From positions 248,001-312,000 of the forward strand of contig NZ_JAHXZL010000006.1 of assembly GCF_019429525.1 (NCBI RefSeq): DNA of 64,000 bases. Direction: 5' to 3'. Position 1 is the stretch's first letter; the number at the start of each line of letters is the position of its first letter. A program made the position numbers and the translations under genes. This document shows, piece after piece, positions 26,529-38,393 of this stretch. The notes below the pieces were generated by a model. It made no database searches and was not told the DNA's origin. It saw only the letters and a program-made list of their open reading frames with translations. This DNA comes from Sphingomonas folli. Lineage in GTDB: Bacteria > Pseudomonadota > Alphaproteobacteria > Sphingomonadales > Sphingomonadaceae.

Positions 26529-26771
26529 TCAGCCGCGCTGCAACCAGCGCTCCAGTTCGTCGCTGCCGCCGATGCGCTCGCCGTCGACGAACACCTGCGG
26601 CGTGGTCTCCACGCCCTGCTCGCGCTCGAACGTGTCGACCGCCTCGCGCGTGGCGAGGACCCGGTCGTCGACGTCATAGCCCGCCTGCTCCAGCATCGCC
26701 TTGGCGCGAACGCCGAACGGGCAGACATGGTCGGGCAGGACCATGCGGTAGAGAGTGGCCTGCTGGGTCAT
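26529..26771 (-). CDS. Glutaredoxin family protein
   Basis: 80-residue thioredoxin-fold protein: TLYRMVLPDHVCPFGVRAKAMLEQAGYDV, then VETTPQVFVDGERIGGSDEL. The active site is CPFG, with a single Cys rather than the CPYC of dithiol glutaredoxins, and the cis-Pro TTPQVF and GGSDEL glutathione-binding motifs are kept. It would reduce glutathione mixed disulfides or handle Fe-S clusters. It is convergent with the cupin gene. Confidence 0.87.
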   Translation of the reverse strand: MTQQATLYRMVLPDHVCPFGVRAKAMLEQAGYDVDDRVLATREAVDTFEREQGVETTPQVFVDGERIGGSDELERWLQRG

Positions 26772-26840
26772 CGCGTCATCCTCTTCGTCACGTGGATGTT
26801 CGACCCAAGCCGCGCCGACGCCGCGAGTTCCGTCCCCGGC

Positions 26841-28568
26841 TCAGAACAGCCCGTCGTCGTCCTCCGCGGGCGCCGCGGCGTCGCCGGTGCGGGTCGCCAT
26901 GCCGGGGAGCAGGAACGGCGCGTGGATCTCGCGCTCGCGCGCCATCGTGTAGAGGCCGGCGATCCACGGCAGCAGCTCGTGCAGGCTCGCCACGTCGGCG
27001 TCACTCAGCGCCTCATGTCCCTCGGTGCAGTCGTGGAGCGAGCCCGACGCCGCCTCGAGCGCGCTGATGAACATCTGCTGCTCGTGCAGCTCCTCGACGC
27101 TGTGCGCCAGCGCGGCGGCGATGCGGCGCGCCTCGTCGCCGCTGCCCGCCACGGCCGAGTCGGAGCGCTCGCACGCGGTGCGCACCACCGCCAGCGCGTC
27201 GCGCAGCATCGCGCGCGCGTCGCCGCCGACACCCGCGGCCACGCCGCCCAGCGCGACCGCGCCGAGCGCCGCGATCTGCTCGACCACCGCGCCGCGCAGC
27301 CGCTCGAGCTTGCGCGCGCACGGGTCGACCTCGGTGGCGATCACCGCCACCGCGCGCCCGGTGTCGCCGTGGCGGCGGCAGAGCAGCCGCGTGTTGGTGG
27401 CGATGTCCTGCACGTCGAGCGTCACCGCGCGGATCGCCTGCAGCCCGCGGCCGAGATCCACCACCGTCTCCTCGACGAAGGCGGCCAGCATCGCGAGCTG
27501 CTCGTCGGTGTCGAACAGGTGCGCGGTGACGTCGCCCAGCGCGGCGATGCCCTGCTCCAGCCGCAGCAGCGCGCCGCCGTCGCCGGCCCCCTCGCCCGCG
27601 CTCTCCGCGACATGCGCCGCCTGCGCCTCGACCAGCGCGAGCAGCTCGGCGGCGAGCGGACCGAGCTGCGCGAGCGAGTCGAGCAGCGCGACGCTCGCGT
27701 GGCGAAAGTCGTCGGCGATCGCGCGCATCTGCGCCGCGATCAGCCGCGCGACATGCGCCACCGCGCCGCGCGGCGGCTTCGCCGGGCGCTCGCCGCCGGC
27801 CCCCGCCGAGGGATCGATCACGCGCAGTACCGCGACGCAATGCTCGACGCGCTGGCGCACGCTGTCGCCGATCTGGATCGCGCCGAGCACGCGTGCCACC
27901 TCGCCCTGGACCGTGCGCGTGATCGCGCCCACCTCCTGCGCCATCCGCGCGACCGCGGCGAGCTGCACCTCGAGCGCGTCGGCGCTGGCGGCGAGTTCGG
28001 CGGGCGCCTGCTCACCCACTTTGGCGCACTCGCTCGCCAGCCGCGCGTCGGTCGCCCGCACGTCCGCGACGATCCGCCCGAAACGCTCGAGCTCCTGCGC
28101 GAAGCACCGCAGCTGCTGCTCGCTGCCGTCCAGCTTGGCCTGCATCACCGCGACGAACTGGAAGAAGGCCGGCTCGCCCGCCGAGGCGATCTTGATGCTC
28201 ATGCCGTAGCAGCCGAGCAGCCGCATCACCTCGCCCATCTCCGCGAGCAGCGCGCGCAGCGTGCGGGTCCGCTGGGTCAGCTGCGCGACGTCGTCGGCGC
28301 GGCGTCGCTGCGTCTCGGGCAGCTCGGTGAGCCGCGCCGCCGCGGCGCGCAGCTCGGCCACCGCGGCGCCGGCGCGCTCGGGCGCGAGCGCGCGCTGCAC
28401 CTCGTCGAGCGCGCCCGCCATGCGGTCGATCGTGTCGATCGCCGCGGCGAGCGTCTCGCCCACCCCGCGGAACCGCTCCTCCAGCCCCCCGGCGAGGGCG
28501 TTGAGCCCCTCGACCAGCTGCTCGATCGGGGTGAGATCGCGGTCGGGTGTGATCGGTGCCACCAGCAT
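26841..28568 (-). CDS. Large coiled-coil protein at the end of the chemotaxis operon
   Basis: 575 residues, almost entirely helical, Ala/Leu/Glu-rich, without membrane segments. It shows short resemblances to chemoreceptor helices (ELEVQLAAVARMAQEVGAITRTVQGEVARVLGAIQIGDSVRQR-like spacing, VTLDVQDIATNTRLLCRR, AVAVIATEVDPCARKL) but lacks the canonical hairpin tip. The C-terminus is acidic and ends in EDDDGLF. It follows cheB by 15 bp, so it is co-expressed with chemotaxis genes. It may be a cytoplasmic array component or a CheA/CheW partner; I cannot name a function. Confidence 0.7.
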   Translation of the reverse strand: MLVAPITPDRDLTPIEQLVEGLNALAGGLEERFRGVGETLAAAIDTIDRMAGALDEVQRALAPERAGAAVAELRAAAARLTELPETQRRRADDVAQLTQRTRTLRALLAEMGEVMRLLGCYGMSIKIASAGEPAFFQFVAVMQAKLDGSEQQLRCFAQELERFGRIVADVRATDARLASECAKVGEQAPAELAASADALEVQLAAVARMAQEVGAITRTVQGEVARVLGAIQIGDSVRQRVEHCVAVLRVIDPSAGAGGERPAKPPRGAVAHVARLIAAQMRAIADDFRHASVALLDSLAQLGPLAAELLALVEAQAAHVAESAGEGAGDGGALLRLEQGIAALGDVTAHLFDTDEQLAMLAAFVEETVVDLGRGLQAIRAVTLDVQDIATNTRLLCRRHGDTGRAVAVIATEVDPCARKLERLRGAVVEQIAALGAVALGGVAAGVGGDARAMLRDALAVVRTACERSDSAVAGSGDEARRIAAALAHSVEELHEQQMFISALEAASGSLHDCTEGHEALSDADVASLHELLPWIAGLYTMAREREIHAPFLLPGMATRTGDAAAPAEDDDGLF

Positions 28569-28583
28569 GCTTCCTCTCCTCGC

Positions 28584-30549
<1,966 letters not shown>

Positions 30550-30553
<4 letters not shown>

Positions 30554-30972
30554 GGCCGCGGCACGAGGGCGAGCACGTCGTCGCTGGACCCCAGCGTGAT
30601 ACCGACGCCGCGTGGGGCCAGCGTTGCGGTGAACTGCCGCGCCACCCGAACCCTCTCGCCGAGCGCGCGACGCGCCGCCTCGCCGTCGCGATCCACCGGG
30701 CCGATCTCGCGAACCCGCTCGTCATGGGGCCTGGACCGCTCCCCCGGCGCCGTCGCGTCGCGCCGGAACGGCCGTCCCCGCGCCAAGGTCCCGTCGCGCG
30801 GCAGGTCGATCCTGCTCGCCGGTGCCGACGCCTCCTGGTTCCCGCGCCGGTCGGTGTTCAGCTCGTCGGTCGGCGCGATGTCCCTCGCGTGATCCACCAG
30901 GCGGCCGAGCGCCAGCACCCGCGCCGGCAGCGCGACGGTAAGGGCCAGCTTCATCTCGATCGTGGCGCGCAT
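30550..30972 (-). CDS. Uncertain small protein with a receptor-like N-terminus
   Basis: 140-residue frame starting MRATIEMKLALTVAL, nearly the same first ten residues as the two receptors upstream ([10 protein letters not shown] and [10 protein letters not shown]), but then no membrane segment, only charged sequence, ending GITLGSSDDVLALVPRP. Its stop overlaps the cheR start by 4 bp, which favours real translation. It may be a decayed receptor remnant or a small gene whose start was captured from one. Confidence is low. Confidence 0.4.
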
Positions 30973-31094
30973 GCCGATCCTCACGGGCAGAGATACCGAG
31001 TGTGCCGGGCGTGCCTGCGTCGCCCCCGCACGTCGCGGTGCGGGTCGAGCGTCGGGACCGCTCCCACGCCTCATTCTAAGAGGAGGCTCCCGAT

Positions 31095-31325
31095 TCATCC
31101 GGGTTCCGCGCCGATCTTCGAGCCGCTGGCCGGGCCGTGCCGGTCGCGCAGCTGCTCCACCGACGCGCCCGCGCGGAGCGAGCGCTTCGCGCGCGCCGCG
31201 GCCGGACGCGCGATCAGCGCGGGGGCGCTGCCCGCCCGCCCGCCGTCGACGGGTGTCGGCAGCAGGGTCGTCGCCTCGCCCGCCGGCAGTCCGCGCGCGA
31301 TAGGAAGATCGTCGGTCGGTCGCAT
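31095..31325 (-). CDS. Hypothetical small protein in the che operon
   Basis: 76-residue frame (MRPTDDLPIARGLPAGEATT... ending SGSKIGAEPG) with a GGAG about 11 nt upstream. It is Ala/Arg/Pro-rich with no motif I can name. Together with the frame at 30550-30972 it is all that can be seen in the 900-bp stretch between cheW (31453) and cheR; most of that stretch may be non-coding. Confidence 0.3.
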   Translation of the reverse strand: MRPTDDLPIARGLPAGEATTLLPTPVDGGRAGSAPALIARPAAARAKRSLRAGASVEQLRDRHGPASGSKIGAEPG

Positions 31326-31452
31326 CGTCGATAGTCTCCGCGGGGAGGACGGGCCTCGAGCCGCCGCCCCCTTCCATGATAGAGCGGCGCCCCGCCGCGC
31401 CCCCGCCGCGCCCCTGGCCGCACGCGCGACGTCGCCGCGCCGAGGCGCGGGG

Positions 31453-31947
31453 TCAGCCGTCCTCCTCGGCCGACCCGACCAGCAGCGCCGTCTCGGCGTC
31501 GCCCGAGAAGATACTGGCGAGGTCGAGCAGGATGGCGAAACCGCCGTCGCGCCGCAGCACGCCGTGGATATGCTCGGCATGCCATCGCACCCCCAGCTCG
31601 GGCGGGGGCTCGAGCGTCGCGGCGGCATAGGCGCGCACGTCGAGCACGCGATCGACCATCAGGCCCAGCGTGACCGCCGCGGCACGCCCGACCAGCGCCA
31701 CCTCGACGACCAGGATCCGCGTCATCGGGGTGACGGCGACGGGGGTCAGGCCCAGGCGCAGGCGCAGGTCGATGATCGGCACCGAGGCGCCGCGGACATC
31801 GCACAGGCCGAGCAGCCACACCGGCGCGTTGGGCACGCGATAGGGGTCGCGACGGTCGAGGATCTCGCGCACCTCGTCGACGGAGAGCGCGAACTGCTCG
31901 TCGCCGAGCGCGAAGACGACGACCTGGAACTCGCCGGCCGCGGTCAT
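31453..31947 (-). CDS. cheW: Chemotaxis coupling protein CheW (copy downstream of the receptors)
   Basis: Adaptor linking receptors to CheA. 164 residues of a single CheW domain: [50 protein letters not shown], and VDRVLDV. The ATG at 31947 overlaps the receptor stop by 4 bp. The tail (GSAEEDG) is acidic. It differs clearly from the second CheW at 35546, so the two are not a recent duplication although the receptors between them are. Confidence 0.94.
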   Translation of the reverse strand: MTAAGEFQVVVFALGDEQFALSVDEVREILDRRDPYRVPNAPVWLLGLCDVRGASVPIIDLRLRLGLTPVAVTPMTRILVVEVALVGRAAAVTLGLMVDRVLDVRAYAAATLEPPPELGVRWHAEHIHGVLRRDGGFAILLDLASIFSGDAETALLVGSAEEDG

Positions 31948-33734
31948 GCCGCGCGCCCGAAGTCGGCGTCCTCGCGATCGGGGCCACCGCTGCTGAGGTC
32001 GAGCGCGAAGCCGCGCGCACGCGACGGCTCGGGGGAGCGCCGCGCCGGCTTGGACGCGCGCGTCGCCGCGGCGGGTACGCCCGCGCGCGCGGCGCGGCGC
32101 GGCGGTGCGGCGGGTGCCGCGGGGGCGGCGTCGACGCGGAAGAAGCCGATGCTCTGCTGCAGCTCCTCGGCCTGGCCGGCGAGCTCGTCGGAGGTCGTCG
32201 AGATCTGCTCGGCGGCGCCGGCGTTCTGCTGGGTCACCTGGTCGAGCTGCTGGATCGCCAGGTTGATCTGCCCGGCGCCGAGGTCCTGCTCGCGGCACGC
32301 CGCGCTGATCTCCGCCACCAGCTCGGCGGTGCGGCGGATGTCGGGCACCAGCTTGGTCAGCATCTCGCCCGCCTCGCCCGCCGCGGCCACCGTGTCGCCC
32401 GACATCGCGCCGATCTCCGCCGCCGCGGCCTGACTGCGCTCGGCCAGCTTGCGCACCTCGGCCGCCACCACCGCGAAGCCGCGCCCGTGCTCGCCCGCGC
32501 GCGCCGCCTCCACCGCGGCGTTGAGCGCCAGCAGGTCGGTCTGGCGCGCGATCTCCTGGACGATGCCGATCTTCTCCGCGATCGTCCGCATCGCCCCCAC
32601 CGCCCGCTGCACCGCCGCGCCGCTGCGCTCGGCGTCCTGCGACGACTGGCGCGCGATCTTCTCGGTCTGCGTCGCGTTGTCGGCGTTCTGTTTGATGTTG
32701 GCCGCCATCTGCTCCATCGACGCGGACGCCTCCTCCGCCGCCGCGGCCTGCTCGGTGGCACCCTGCGACACCTGCTCCGACGCCGACGACAGCTCCTGGC
32801 TGCCGCTCGCCACCTGCGCCGCCGCACCGCTCACGTCGCCGACCACGCCGCGCAGCCTGGTCACCATCGCCACCATCGCGTGGCCGAGCCGGTCGCGCTC
32901 GGACAGCGGCACGTGCTCCACCGTCAGGTCGCCGCGCGCGATCGCGTCCGCCAGCGCCGCGGTGCCGCGCAGGTTCGCGGTCATGCGGTTCACCGCCTCG
33001 ACCAGGTCGCGGATCTCGTCGTCGCCGCTGACCCGCACCTCCCGGTCCAGGTCGCCCAGCGCCACCGCCTCGATCGCGGTCGAGGCCGCGCGCAGCCCGC
33101 GCGACACCAGCAGCGCGATCCACAGCGCGCCGCCCACCGCCACCACCACCGCCACCGCCGCCGTCACCAGCAGCACCCAGCGCGACTGCGCGTACAGGTC
33201 CTTGGTATCCTCGTCGGTGCGCCGCATCGACGCGCGGTTGGCGACGACCATCTGCTCGACCGTCTCGCTGATCTGGTCCGCCAGCTTCAGCGCCGGCCCG
33301 AGCGACAGCCGCGCCGCCTCCTCGTTCTTATTGGTCAACGCGAGCGCGCGGATGCGGTCGTTGACCACCTTGTAGGCGGACCAGCCGTCCTGCAGCTGGC
33401 TCCAGCGCGCCTTGTTCTCCTCCGAGGCGTTGGCGAGCCCCTCCGCCATCAGCCGCTCGACGCGGGCGCGATCGCCGCCGAGCCGCTCGTCGAACGAGCG
33501 CGTCAGCGCGTCGTCGGACGTCAGCGACATGTTCTTCTCCATGCGCATGACGTCGCCGAGCGCGTCGTTGAGCGCGAGCGAGCGCAGCGCGCGCTCGGTC
33601 GGCCCGGCGATGACCTCGGACATGGCGGTGTCGAGCGTCGCCATCCGCGTGATCGCGACGGCGACGACGGCGAGCAGCAGCACGGTCAGCGCGGCGAAGG
33701 TGGCGACGAGTTTCAGCTTGATCGTGGCACGCAT
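31944..33734 (-). CDS. Methyl-accepting chemotaxis protein, copy 1
   Basis: Transmembrane chemoreceptor, 596 residues from the ATG at 33734. TM1 is at about 10-30, followed by a four-helix-bundle-type periplasmic sensor (about 31-180), TM2 ([22 protein letters not shown]), HAMP (about 210-265), then the methylation helices and the hairpin tip ([24 protein letters not shown]). The Pro/Arg-rich tail ends in DADFGRAA with no CheR-binding pentapeptide. From TM2 to near the end of the signalling domain its DNA is almost identical to copy 2; the sensor half is different. The frame extends upstream of 33734 without coding character. Confidence 0.95.
   Translation of the reverse strand: MRATIKLKLVATFAALTVLLLAVVAVAITRMATLDTAMSEVIAGPTERALRSLALNDALGDVMRMEKNMSLTSDDALTRSFDERLGGDRARVERLMAEGLANASEENKARWSQLQDGWSAYKVVNDRIRALALTNKNEEAARLSLGPALKLADQISETVEQMVVANRASMRRTDEDTKDLYAQSRWVLLVTAAVAVVVAVGGALWIALLVSRGLRAASTAIEAVALGDLDREVRVSGDDEIRDLVEAVNRMTANLRGTAALADAIARGDLTVEHVPLSERDRLGHAMVAMVTRLRGVVGDVSGAAAQVASGSQELSSASEQVSQGATEQAAAAEEASASMEQMAANIKQNADNATQTEKIARQSSQDAERSGAAVQRAVGAMRTIAEKIGIVQEIARQTDLLALNAAVEAARAGEHGRGFAVVAAEVRKLAERSQAAAAEIGAMSGDTVAAAGEAGEMLTKLVPDIRRTAELVAEISAACREQDLGAGQINLAIQQLDQVTQQNAGAAEQISTTSDELAGQAEELQQSIGFFRVDAAPAAPAAPPRRAARAGVPAAATRASKPARRSPEPSRARGFALDLSSGGPDREDADFGRAA
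32116..33200 (-). repeat. 1,085-bp segmental duplication, copy 1 (within mcp copy 1)
   Basis: Aligns without gaps (constant offset 1,796) to 33912-34996. By eye I count six mismatches. It covers the end of the sensor, TM2, HAMP and the signalling domain. Confidence 0.95.
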
Positions 33735-33781
33735 CACTGGGGTCCTCGATGGAGGGGGCGTTACGGTGGGGGAGGGGGACA

Positions 33782-35530
33782 TCATATCGAGCGCCCCGGC
33801 GGGCGCCGCGGGGGCGCGGATCGTATCCCGTCGAGCGCCAGCCCGGCGCTGCGCGACCGCGGCGCCTGCCGCACCCCGGCCGCGCCCCGCGCGGGCGGAG
33901 GACCGGTGATGGCCGCGGGGGCGGCGTCGACGCGGAAGAAGCCGATGCTCTGCTGCAGCTCCTCGGCCTGGCCGGCGAGCTCGTCGGAGGTCGTCGAGAT
34001 CTGCTCGGCGGCGCCGGCGTTCTGCTGGGTCACCTGGTCGAGCTGCTGGATCGCCAGGTTGATCTGCCCGGCGCCGAGGTCCTGCTCGCGGCACGCCGCG
34101 CTGATCTCCGCCACCAGCTCGGCGGTGCGGCGGATGTCGGGCACCAGCTTGGTCAGCATCTCGCCCGCCTCGCCCGCCGCGGCCACCGTGTCGCCCGACA
34201 TCGCGCCGATCTCCGCCGCCGCGGCCTGGCTGCGCTCGGCCAGCTTGCGCACCTCGGCCGCCACCACCGCGAAGCCGCGCCCGTGCTCGCCCGCGCGCGC
34301 CGCCTCCACCGCGGCGTTGAGCGCCAGCAGGTCGGTCTGTCGCGCGATCTCCTGGACGATGCCGATCTTCTCCGCGATCGTCCGCATCGCCCCCACCGCC
34401 CGCTGCACCGCCGCGCCGCTGCGCTCGGCGTCCTGCGACGACTGGCGCGCGATCTTCTCGGTCTGCGTCGCGTTGTCGGCGTTCTGTTTGATGTTGGCCG
34501 CCATCTGCTCCATCGACGCGGACGCCTCCTCCGCCGCCGCGGCCTGCTCGGTGGCACCCTGCGACACCTGCTCCGATGCCGACGACAGCTCCTGGCTGCC
34601 GCTGGCCACCTGCGCCGCCGCACCGCTCACGTCGCCGACCACGCCGCGCAGCCTGGTCACCATCGCCACCATCGCGTGGCCGAGCCGGTCGCGCTCGGAC
34701 AGCGGCACGTGCTCCACCGTCAGGTCACCGCGCGCGATCGCGTCCGCCAGCGCCGCGGTGCCGCGCAGGTTCGCGGTCATGCGGTTCACCGCCTCGACCA
34801 GGTCGCGGATCTCGTCGTCGCCGCTGACCCGCACCTCCCGGTCCAGGTCGCCCAGCGCCACCGCCTCGATCGCGGTCGAGGCCGCGCGCAGCCCGCGCGA
34901 CACCAGCAGCGCGATCCACAGCGCGCCGCCCACCGCCATCACCACCGCCACCGCCGCCGTCACCAGCAGCACCCAGCGCGACTGCGCGTACAGGTCGTCG
35001 GCGTCGCGTCGGGCCGAACCCAGCTCGGTGCGCTGCTGCGCCGCGATGCGGTCGAGCGAGGCGGTGAAGGCGTCGAGCAGCGGCTTCTGCTCGCTCTCGG
35101 TCAGCCGCGCGGCCTCGTCGTTGTGGTTCGTGTAGCCGAGCTGGCGGATATGCTGGAAGACGGGGCGCCAGCGCGCGAAGTCGAGCCGCGCCCGCGTCCA
35201 CAGCGCGCGATAGCGCTCGGTCGACGTCGACTCGCCGTCCGCGAGCTTGTGCTCCAGCTCGGTCAGCTCGGCCGTGACGGAGCGGTCGTAACCGTCCATG
35301 ATGGTGACATCGGTGTTGAGCGCCAGCGCCTGCTGATTGGCGACGAGCTCGCTCCGCAGCGTCCGCATCGATTCCGCGAGCAGGCCGCGCCGCACCGGGC
35401 CGTCGATCGTCTGGTTGAGCGACCCGTCCAGCACGGCGACGCGGGACAGACCCGCCGCGACGCAGCCGAGCAGCATCGCCATCAGGAGCGCGAAGCAGAT
35501 CACGAGTTTGAGTTTGATGGTCACGCGCAT
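33782..35530 (-). CDS. Methyl-accepting chemotaxis protein, copy 2
   Basis: 582-residue transmembrane chemoreceptor. TM1 ([18 protein letters not shown]), a periplasmic four-helix-type sensor unlike that of copy 1 (about residues 30-180, with [18 protein letters not shown] and [15 protein letters not shown]), TM2, HAMP and a signalling domain matching copy 1 almost residue for residue. The C-terminal tail is short and basic ([10 protein letters not shown]). It starts 15 bp after cheW copy 2 and ends 47 bp before copy 1. Different sensors on an identical output module mean they should report different stimuli to the same array. Confidence 0.95.
   Translation of the reverse strand: MRVTIKLKLVICFALLMAMLLGCVAAGLSRVAVLDGSLNQTIDGPVRRGLLAESMRTLRSELVANQQALALNTDVTIMDGYDRSVTAELTELEHKLADGESTSTERYRALWTRARLDFARWRPVFQHIRQLGYTNHNDEAARLTESEQKPLLDAFTASLDRIAAQQRTELGSARRDADDLYAQSRWVLLVTAAVAVVMAVGGALWIALLVSRGLRAASTAIEAVALGDLDREVRVSGDDEIRDLVEAVNRMTANLRGTAALADAIARGDLTVEHVPLSERDRLGHAMVAMVTRLRGVVGDVSGAAAQVASGSQELSSASEQVSQGATEQAAAAEEASASMEQMAANIKQNADNATQTEKIARQSSQDAERSGAAVQRAVGAMRTIAEKIGIVQEIARQTDLLALNAAVEAARAGEHGRGFAVVAAEVRKLAERSQAAAAEIGAMSGDTVAAAGEAGEMLTKLVPDIRRTAELVAEISAACREQDLGAGQINLAIQQLDQVTQQNAGAAEQISTTSDELAGQAEELQQSIGFFRVDAAPAAITGPPPARGAAGVRQAPRSRSAGLALDGIRSAPPRRPPGRSI
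33912..34996 (-). repeat. 1,085-bp segmental duplication, copy 2 (within mcp copy 2)
   Basis: Direct-repeat partner of 32116-33200; see that entry. Both edges fall inside the coding sequences. Confidence 0.95.
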
Positions 35531-35545
35531 CGGATTGTCTCCCGC

Positions 35546-36070
35546 TCAGCAGGTCAGCGCGGCGCCGCCGAGCGCCGGCGTGAGGATCGCGACCAGATCG
35601 GGCAGGACGATCACGTCGTCGCGCCAGCGCACCAACCGCCGCACATAGGCCCGCGGCCAGCGCACGCCGACGCTGGGCGCATCCTCGCTGCTCGCCTCGG
35701 TGAGCGTCGCCACCTCGTGGACGCGGTCGGCGCGCAGCCCGAGCAGCAGCGTCTCGTCCGCGACCGTCAGCTCCACCACGATGATGCGGCTGTCCGCGGT
35801 CGCGCCCGCGGCGGGCATCGCGAAGGCGGCGCGCAGATCGGCCACCGGGACGATCCGCCCGCGGAAGTTGACCATCGCGTCGACCAGCGCGGGCGCGCCG
35901 GGGACCGCGGTCTCGGGCAGCAGCTCGACGAGCTCGCGCACCAGCACGGCCTCGACCGCGAAGCTCTCGCCGCCGACGTCGAAGGTGAGCACCTCGAGCT
36001 CGCCGTGCGAGTCCCAGGCGATCACCGCCGCCGCGTCGGGCACGGTCAGGCTCGGGGGACGGTCGCTCAT
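35546..36070 (-). CDS. cheW: Chemotaxis coupling protein CheW-like (copy next to cheA)
   Basis: 174 residues with a CheW domain: LEVLTFDVGGESFAVEAVLVRELVELL, ALVDAMVNFRGRIVPVADLRAAF, and LGLRADRVHEVATL. It ends VILPDLVAILTPALGG. The ATG at 36070 overlaps the cheA stop by 4 bp. It has a longer N-terminal lead (about 25 residues) than the other copy. Two CheWs around two receptors suggests mixed arrays or distinct pairings. Confidence 0.92.
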   Translation of the reverse strand: MSDRPPSLTVPDAAAVIAWDSHGELEVLTFDVGGESFAVEAVLVRELVELLPETAVPGAPALVDAMVNFRGRIVPVADLRAAFAMPAAGATADSRIIVVELTVADETLLLGLRADRVHEVATLTEASSEDAPSVGVRWPRAYVRRLVRWRDDVIVLPDLVAILTPALGGAALTC

Positions 36071-38028
36071 GCCGCCTGCCCCAGCGCCGACTCGGCCTGC
36101 TGACCGCGCGCCACCAGCTGCGCGACGTCGAGGATCAGCGCGACGCCGCCGTCGCCGAGGATCGTCGCCCCCGAGAAGGTGCCGATCCCCTGGTGGAAGG
36201 GCGAGAGCGCCTTCACCACCGTCTGGTGGCTGCCGATGATCTGATCGACCACCAGCCCGACGCGCTCGCGCCCGGTCGCGACCACCACGATCTTCTGGTG
36301 CGGGTCGGGCGGCGCGGCGGTGGCGAACAGCTCGCGCAGGCGCAGGAACGGGACCAGCCGGTCGCGCAGCGTGATCAGGCTGCGCCCGAGCGAGCGACGG
36401 TCCTCCTCCGCGGTCAGCTCCAGGCATTCCTCCACCGCCGCGAGCGGGATCACGTAGCGGCCGGTGCCGACCCGGACGAGCAGCCCATCGATGATGGCGA
36501 GCGTCAGCGGGATCCGCAGCGTGATGGTAGTGCCCGCGCCCTCGGTGCTCACCAGCTCGATCGTGCCGCGCAGCCGCTCGATCTCGCGCTTGACCACGTC
36601 CATGCCGACGCCGCGGCCGGAGAGATTCGTCACCGCCGCGGCGGTGGAGAAGCCGGGGTGGAAGATCAGCGCGAGCAGCTCGGCGTCGGCGAGCGCCTGT
36701 CCCGGCGCGACCAGCCCGCTCGCCTCGGCCTTGGCGCGCACCCGCTCGCGGACGATGCCGCGGCCATCGTCGCTGACCGTGATCACCGCCGCGCCACCCG
36801 CCTGATAGGCGGCGAGCCGGACGATGCCCGTCGCCGGCTTGCCGACCGCGATCCGCTCGCCCGCTTCCTCCAGCCCGTGGTCGCAGGCATTGCGCAGGAT
36901 GTGGACGAGCGGGTCGAACAGGCGCTCGCTCACGGTCTTGTCGATCTCGGTCGACTCGCCCGCGGTCTCGAGCGCGATCGCCTTGCCGGTCTCGCGCGCG
37001 AGGTCGTGGACCAGGCGGCGGAAGCGCCCGAACAGGCTCGCCACCGGCACCATCCGCAGCACCATCATCGTGTCGCGCAGCTCGGCGGCGAGCCGCTCGA
37101 TCTCCTCCGCCACCGATCGCAGCACCAGGTCGTGGCGGTCGCCGGCGAGCTGGCTGAGCCGGCTCTGCGCGATCACCAGCTCGCCGACGCGGTCCATCAG
37201 CGTGTCCAGCCGCGCCGCGGGAACGCGGACCAGCTCGCCCTGCACCGCCCGCGCGACGCGGCGCGGCGCGCGCGTCTCGGGCGCGGCGCGGTCGGGCGCG
37301 GCCGCCGCGCCGCGCGCGCCCGCCGCCGTGCCGACGGGCGGGAGCGGGGTGACGCTCAGCTCCATGTCGTCGAGCACGAAGAGGAAGACGTCGTCGATCG
37401 CGGCGCGCGGCACGTCGCCGCGCAGCGTCGCCGCCCAGCCGACGTGGCAGTCGCGCTCGGCGAGCTGGTCGAGCGGCGGGATCGCGCCGCGGTGCGCCAC
37501 CAGCGTGCAGTCGCCGAGCGCGCGCAGCTCGTCGAGCAGCGCGAGCGCGTTGGTGCCGTGCGCCAGCGCCTGGCGCGGCAGCCGGAACGACAGCTGCCAG
37601 CCCCCCGTCGCCGCGGTATCCGGCGCGACAGGGCGCACCGGCGCGGCGGGCTCGACCGCGGGCGCGTCGACCGCCGCGGCGAGCCGCGCCAGGATCGCCT
37701 CGCCGTCGGCGGAGATCGCGTCTCCCTCGACCAAGGCGCGCATATGGTCGCGCGCGGCGAGCACGGTCGCGACCAGCTCGGCGGTGGCGCGGGCGCGGCC
37801 CTTGCGCACGCGGTCGAACGCGCCCTCGATATGATGGGTGAAGGCGGCGAGCGAGTCGAAGCCGAACATCGCCCCTGAACCCTTGAGCGTGTGCAGCCCG
37901 CGGAACACCGAGTCGATCAGCGCGGCGTCGTCGAGCCGGTAGGAGAGATCCAGCAGCGCCTGCTCGACCTGGTCGAGCAGCTCGCGCGCCTCGACACGGA
38001 AGGCCGCGGTGGGGTCCTCCGCGTTCAC
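36067..38028 (-). CDS. cheA: Chemotaxis sensor histidine kinase CheA
   Basis: Autophosphorylating kinase of the chemotaxis array. 653 residues (GTG start at 38028, overlapping the cheY stop by 4 bp): P1 with phospho-accepting H46 in LHTLKGSGAMFGF, a linker and P2-like domain (about 150-260), P3 dimerisation (about 290-350; LDTLMDRVGELVIAQSRL), P4 kinase with N-box HILRNACDHGLE, DDGRGI and GRGVGMDVV, and P5, the CheW-like domain, at the end (YVIPLAAVEECLEL...). All catalytic parts are present. Confidence 0.97.
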   Translation of the reverse strand: MNAEDPTAAFRVEARELLDQVEQALLDLSYRLDDAALIDSVFRGLHTLKGSGAMFGFDSLAAFTHHIEGAFDRVRKGRARATAELVATVLAARDHMRALVEGDAISADGEAILARLAAAVDAPAVEPAAPVRPVAPDTAATGGWQLSFRLPRQALAHGTNALALLDELRALGDCTLVAHRGAIPPLDQLAERDCHVGWAATLRGDVPRAAIDDVFLFVLDDMELSVTPLPPVGTAAGARGAAAAPDRAAPETRAPRRVARAVQGELVRVPAARLDTLMDRVGELVIAQSRLSQLAGDRHDLVLRSVAEEIERLAAELRDTMMVLRMVPVASLFGRFRRLVHDLARETGKAIALETAGESTEIDKTVSERLFDPLVHILRNACDHGLEEAGERIAVGKPATGIVRLAAYQAGGAAVITVSDDGRGIVRERVRAKAEASGLVAPGQALADAELLALIFHPGFSTAAAVTNLSGRGVGMDVVKREIERLRGTIELVSTEGAGTTITLRIPLTLAIIDGLLVRVGTGRYVIPLAAVEECLELTAEEDRRSLGRSLITLRDRLVPFLRLRELFATAAPPDPHQKIVVVATGRERVGLVVDQIIGSHQTVVKALSPFHQGIGTFSGATILGDGGVALILDVAQLVARGQQAESALGQAA

Positions 38029-38393
38029 CGGCCCAGCACCTTCTGCACGACGCGGATCAGCTGCTCGGGCTGGAACGGCTTGACCAGCCAGCCGGTCGCG
38101 CCCGCCGCCTTGGCCTGCGCCTTCACCTCGGCGTCCGACTCGGTGCTGAGGAAGATGATCGGCACCCCCGCCTGCGCGGGATGTTCGCGCAGCGCGCGGA
38201 TCATCGCCAACCCGTCCATGTTGGGCATGTTGAGATCGGTGACGATCAGGTCGAAGCGAACCGCCGCCGCCTTGGCCAGCCCGTCGGCGCCGTCGCACGC
38301 CTCCGTCACGGCATAGCCCGCCCCGGTCAGCGCGATGCGGATCGCCATCCGCAGGCTGGCGCTGTCATCGACGGTCAGGATCGAGGCACTCAT
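38025..38393 (-). CDS. cheY: Chemotaxis response regulator CheY
   Basis: Single receiver domain, 122 residues, that takes phosphate from CheA. D9/D10 in TVDDS, phosphoacceptor D53 in VTDLNMPNMDG, T/S at LSTES and K105 in LVKPF are in place. The ATG at 38393 overlaps the STAS-gene stop by 4 bp. No CheZ-like phosphatase is seen nearby. Confidence 0.96.
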   Translation of the reverse strand: MSASILTVDDSASLRMAIRIALTGAGYAVTEACDGADGLAKAAAVRFDLIVTDLNMPNMDGLAMIRALREHPAQAGVPIIFLSTESDAEVKAQAKAAGATGWLVKPFQPEQLIRVVQKVLGR

